Shown: positions 63,927-64,000 of the stretch, one piece after another
Layout of the letters: every line of letters begins with the position of its first letter
Position numbering within the stretch: the first letter of the stretch is position 1
Assembly: GCF_003050615.1 (NCBI RefSeq)
Contig: NZ_NWBU01000011.1
Coordinates: 23,785 to 87,784, forward strand
DNA from: Sphingomonas oleivorans
GTDB lineage: Bacteria > Pseudomonadota > Alphaproteobacteria > Sphingomonadales > Sphingomonadaceae
DNA: 64,000 nucleotides
Reading direction: 5' to 3'
The notes under the pieces: generated by a model
Seen by the model: only the letters and a program-made list of their open reading frames with translations
What the model was told of the DNA's origin: nothing
The model's database searches: none
Made by a program: the position numbers and the translations under genes

Positions 63927-64000
<74 letters not shown>

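Overview
The window comes from a high-GC alphaproteobacterium, most likely a sphingomonad (Sphingomonadales). This is judged from the style of the housekeeping proteins, the insertion sequences, the TonB-receptor/glycoside-hydrolase locus and the codon bias. No database search was possible, so the genus is not claimed. It is cut inside a tRNA at both ends: tRNA-Trp on the left and initiator tRNA-Met on the right.

Layout. 1-12.4 kb is the transcription/translation backbone: tRNA-Trp, secE, nusG, rplK, rplA, rplJ, rplL, rpoB, rpoC, with a structured L10 leader, two terminator-like hairpins between rplL and rpoB, a hairpin in the rpoB-rpoC gap and a strong terminator after rpoC. A secreted CHAP-domain protein and a small membrane ORF follow. 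13.4-18.4 kb is a graveyard of nested insertion sequences: IS630, IS256, an IS110 split by an IS5-type element, a broken replication-protein-like HTH gene, and IS701. Several of these dead transposases carry small palindromic insertions. Two of them, in IS256 and IS5, are copies of one ~55-bp element whose stems differ by compensatory changes.

18.5-21.3 kb is a Kdo operon (kpsF-kdsB-kdsA), followed by a CarF/PEDS1-like lipid desaturase. 22.6-25.6 kb is a gluconate operon (gntK-gntP-gntR plus a YaeR-like VOC protein). 26-28.6 kb holds a two-domain VOC protein, a sterol-desaturase-family membrane protein, an EF-hand protein and a small secreted protein. 28.7-33.3 kb holds a two-component system convergent with a membrane PQQ glucose dehydrogenase, which would supply the gluconate used by the gnt operon. 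33.3-35.5 kb is an NfeD/stomatin pair. 35.8-41 kb is one very large DUF4011-helicase-Vsr-like nuclease gene, a candidate single-gene defence system. 41-45.4 kb carries a Tat-exported hydrolase, a decayed Tn3 transposase, a lower-GC ada/PEP-mutase-like pair that looks imported, and a LysR stub.

45.4-51.4 kb is a tightly overlapping MoxR cluster (DUF4129, DUF4350, MoxR, DUF58, SpoIIM-like, RDD). 53-63.5 kb is a fructan/sucrose utilisation locus: two GH32 enzymes, an intact TonB receptor, a sugar MFS porter, a ROK sugar kinase, a collapsed second TonB receptor and a ROK-family repressor. The right edge holds a possible IS remnant, a terminator and the initiator tRNA.
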